DNA from: Limonium bicolor
Lineage: Eukaryota; Streptophyta; Magnoliopsida; Caryophyllales; Plumbaginaceae
Direction: 5' to 3'
DNA: 64,000 nucleotides
NCBI GenBank assembly: GCA_023374045.1
Contig: CM041779.1
Location: 149,979,485-150,043,484, forward strand
The translations under genes and the position numbers were made by a program. The notes under the pieces are model-generated. The model was not told the origin of the DNA. It searched no databases and was given only the letters and a program-made list of their open reading frames with translations. Position 1 is the first letter of the stretch, and every line of letters starts with the position of its first letter. Below are positions 61,692 through 64,000 of the stretch, piece after piece.

Positions 61692-62899
61692 ATATGATAA
61701 CCGCATACCCCGCGTACTAGCAAGGGTACGCCGACCATTTGGTCGAATGCATGCAATTCATTTGCAATACATACATTCATACATACATACATACATGCTT
61801 CCATTCACGATACTACAATACTACACAAGATATACATACATACGCACAGTACAATACATGCTTGGAAGACAATACAAGTCAACCAATGCTTACTTACCAT
61901 CTTCCAGAATACACATACACAATACATACCCATTACATATCCAATACGCAATACGGAGATACAATTCTCCAATACATACAAGGTCCAGTTAGCTTCATTA
62001 CACACCCGGGTTTATCGGGTGTTCGATACTCTTCTACTTCCGGTCGATGACTTACAATAGTCAAGACCAATACACATACAATACTTACTTCTTACATACT
62101 TTACTTCCAGTTAAGTCGGTATGACCTCCGGGCAGGGATTACTACATCCCACCACCGGGCTTTAGGGTGGCCCACTAATCCAGGATGCTACCCATTCAAG
62201 GGAATTGGTCCATGGAAAAGATTACAGCCAGGATTCGGATCCAACCTCTTGTGTTTTTCCTTATCCTCACGCGTGGCCGAAACTATATCGGACTTCTACT
62301 CATTCCATTTACTCATTACCCAAGTTAGGAGTTAGAATGTTAGGAATTAGTAGAAGTCAATACTTCATTTCCATACATACGTACAATACTCAAGTACACA
62401 ATACTTACACATACTTCTCAATTCCATTCATTCATTTCATGAATTATACAAACTAATTGTTCAAGAAGATACAACAAGAACAAATAGTTCAGACACAGTT
62501 AAGTGCAATATAAATCCGATTCGTGCATTTATCTTATTGGTGATCACATAAGCACACAAATCAGGGTAACCAGGTTAGGATACAGCATGAAGAAATCATA
62601 CCTTTCACCGTTGTACTTGTATCCCAACGTTCCTCCGGTATTCACAATTCAAATCCTATGATATACATACAACCGAATAATTAATCTAACTATCATTAAC
62701 TTAATTCGGTTACCCTTACGTTTCCTAACTCATACTTACTAGGTCTTCACATTCCTATACTTACATTTTATTTACTTACTTTTAATTACTTAACAATGGT
62801 TTACTTACACATATATGCACGTATGTATAGGTGGGTATACATATACATACATACATATACTAACCATAGTCTTATAGTTTTTTTTTTGTAAGTTTTGAC

Positions 62900-63297
62900 C
62901 CGACTGAACTTGCGACGACCTTGCAAGTTCGGTCCGAGAGTAGGCTACATCGGGGTGAAAATTCCAGGGCCCGACCGACCTTGCAAGTCCGGTCCCAAGG
63001 TCGGTCCATTCCAGTAAGTACTAACGGAAAATTTAGCCCGACCGACCTTGCAAGTCCGGTCGCAAGGTCGGTCCATTCCAGTAGCTTGCTCGACGGAAAT
63101 TTTTCTGGCCGACCGAACTTGCATGTCCGGTCGCAAGTCCGGTCGATTCCAGTAGGTTACAGACGGGAGAATTTTTCTGGTCCGACCGAACTTGCAAGTC
63201 CGGTCGCAAGTCCGGTCGATTCCAGATGCTTTCCCGTCTTTGTAAATATGGGCTCGACCGAACTTGCAAGTCCGGTCGCAAGTTCGGTCCGGCCCAG
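62900..63297. repeat. Palindromic array H3 in A5 (CCGACCGAACTTGCAAG / CCGGTCGCAAG)
   Basis: Six modules start at 62900, 62971, 63038, 63109, 63182 and 63254, spacing 71, 67, 71, 73 and 72 bp. Each has CCGACCGA(A/C)CTTGCAAG, then CCGGTCGCAAG, then (T/C)CGGTC, so arms can pair in more than one way. Confidence 0.88.
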
Positions 63298-63617
63298 TAT
63301 TTGCATTTTTACTTCTGTTTTCAGTCCCATACTTTACCCATTGTTTCTCCAATCTTCTTACATGTAATCTCACATGTTTAAACACTACCTAGGCCCTTCA
63401 AATTGCCTTAGTTCATCCACTTTACATACTTACTAATTCTTACTTGTACAATTTCATTTCCATTCTTTACTTACTCCTCATTCTTATTCTCGCTTGTTTA
63501 TACTCCTAATGACTCTTAATTATGATTAATTAAGTCTTATGCAACTTATACAATTATACCCAAACAATGCCTTAACTTATAACCCATTAAAATTCCTCTC
63601 GGGTGAATTATGGTGTT

Positions 63618-63876
63618 GGTCCGGGACCTTGTCCAGGTCCTAAGTCCCGGACCAACACAGATCAGAACTCTCGAATGGTTTTTAGTTATGGTCCGGGACC
63701 TTGTACATGGGGTAAGTCCCGGACCAGGCGTTTTGGGAAACTCTCGGATTGATTTTGGATAGTGGTCCGGGACCTTATACCAGAGGTAAGTCCCGGACCG
63801 CTAATGAATTTGTAACTCTCGGGCTACTTTGGATGGTTGGTCCGGGACTTGATACATATCTGTAGTCCCGGACCAA
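63618..63876. repeat. Palindromic array H4 in A5 (GGTCCGGGAC / GTCCCGGACC)
   Basis: Four modules start at 63618, 63690, 63764 and 63839, spacing 72, 74 and 75 bp. Arms GGTCCGGGAC and GTCCCGGACC are nearly invariant; the centres vary. Spacers share an AACTCTCG string. Confidence 0.88.
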
Positions 63877-64000
63877 CACTGGTCTGCTACGATTCAGAAT
63901 TATTTTTCTTGCTCTGTTTCTCTCCATTCTTGCTCTAATCCATTCCTAATTGTCCCCAACCTTAATCCTACATGTTTAACTGCTTATTTTACATCTAACT

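Larger units (their letters stand above)
61197..64000 (-). mobile_element. LTR element A5, start side, inserted in CACTA; runs off the window
   Basis: It begins TGTAACACCCCTAC at 61197 and carries, in the family order, the 9-bp-stem hairpin, the double hairpin, the GTACGCCGAC block and two palindrome arrays. Its other end lies beyond 64000, so its length and target duplication are unknown. Strand is LTR sense by analogy with A3 and A4. Confidence 0.82.

Noticed and set aside
62921..63385. ORFs of 146-148 codons on both strands over array H3
   Set aside because: Created by a repeat period often near a multiple of three within the palindromic array; peptides are repeats of one motif.

Overview
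The window comes from a large, repeat-rich flowering-plant nuclear genome, most likely a eudicot. The evidence is multi-exon genes with GT-AG introns, plant APC2 and TRM13 orthologues, Stowaway, hAT and CACTA DNA transposons, a Ty1-copia element, and very long LTRs with TG..CA ends. I cannot name the species. Exon maps were read by eye from reading frames, splice sites and family knowledge; no search was run.

Host genes: only two genes look intact. APC2 (about 21.4-32.4 kb, + strand, 16 exons, 865 codons) encodes the cullin-like scaffold of the anaphase-promoting complex. TRM13 (about 33.1-36.0 kb, - strand, 9 exons, 454 codons) encodes a tRNA 2'-O-methyltransferase. They converge tail to tail with about 0.6 kb between stop codons and have no evident functional link. 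A plant-mobile-domain (PMD) gene copy at 16.4-19.4 kb is a pseudogene with stops and a hAT insertion.

Layout. 1-2232: 3' part of a CACTA transposon (Ulp1-like protease exons, then subterminal hairpin repeats), cut by an LTR fragment at 2233. 2346-5990: unassigned repeat-like DNA. 5991-15763: a roughly 4.4 kb LTR-like element (A1) split by a second one (A2, 6011-11375, duplicated GCTAA), itself carrying a Stowaway MITE. 16.4-19.4 kb: PMD pseudogene. 21.4-36.6 kb: the two host genes. 36.9-41.0 kb: intergenic DNA with a fold-back element and a small A-tailed retroposon. 41010-54708: a degenerate Ty1-copia element on the - strand (TSD CACCT) broken by LTR A3 (42007-50594), which is broken by LTR A4 (42993-47108, TSD GTAGT); a Stowaway MITE sits in one copia LTR. 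55053-61190: CACTA ends and a - strand CACTA coding region. 61197-64000: LTR A5, running off the window.

The most striking signal is in the five large LTR-like elements (A1-A5), which look like solo LTRs. All five share a pair of short adjacent hairpins. Four of them have a 9-bp-stem hairpin about 100 bp from the TGTAACACCC end, and one copy shows a compensatory base-pair change. A1, A3, A4 and A5 carry tandem arrays of GC-rich palindromic modules with a period close to 72 bp. The period persists although the stem sequence differs between families, which suggests conserved structure. Promoter-like and splice-donor-like signals imply that the LTRs read from TGAAATACCCC towards GGGTGTTACA.
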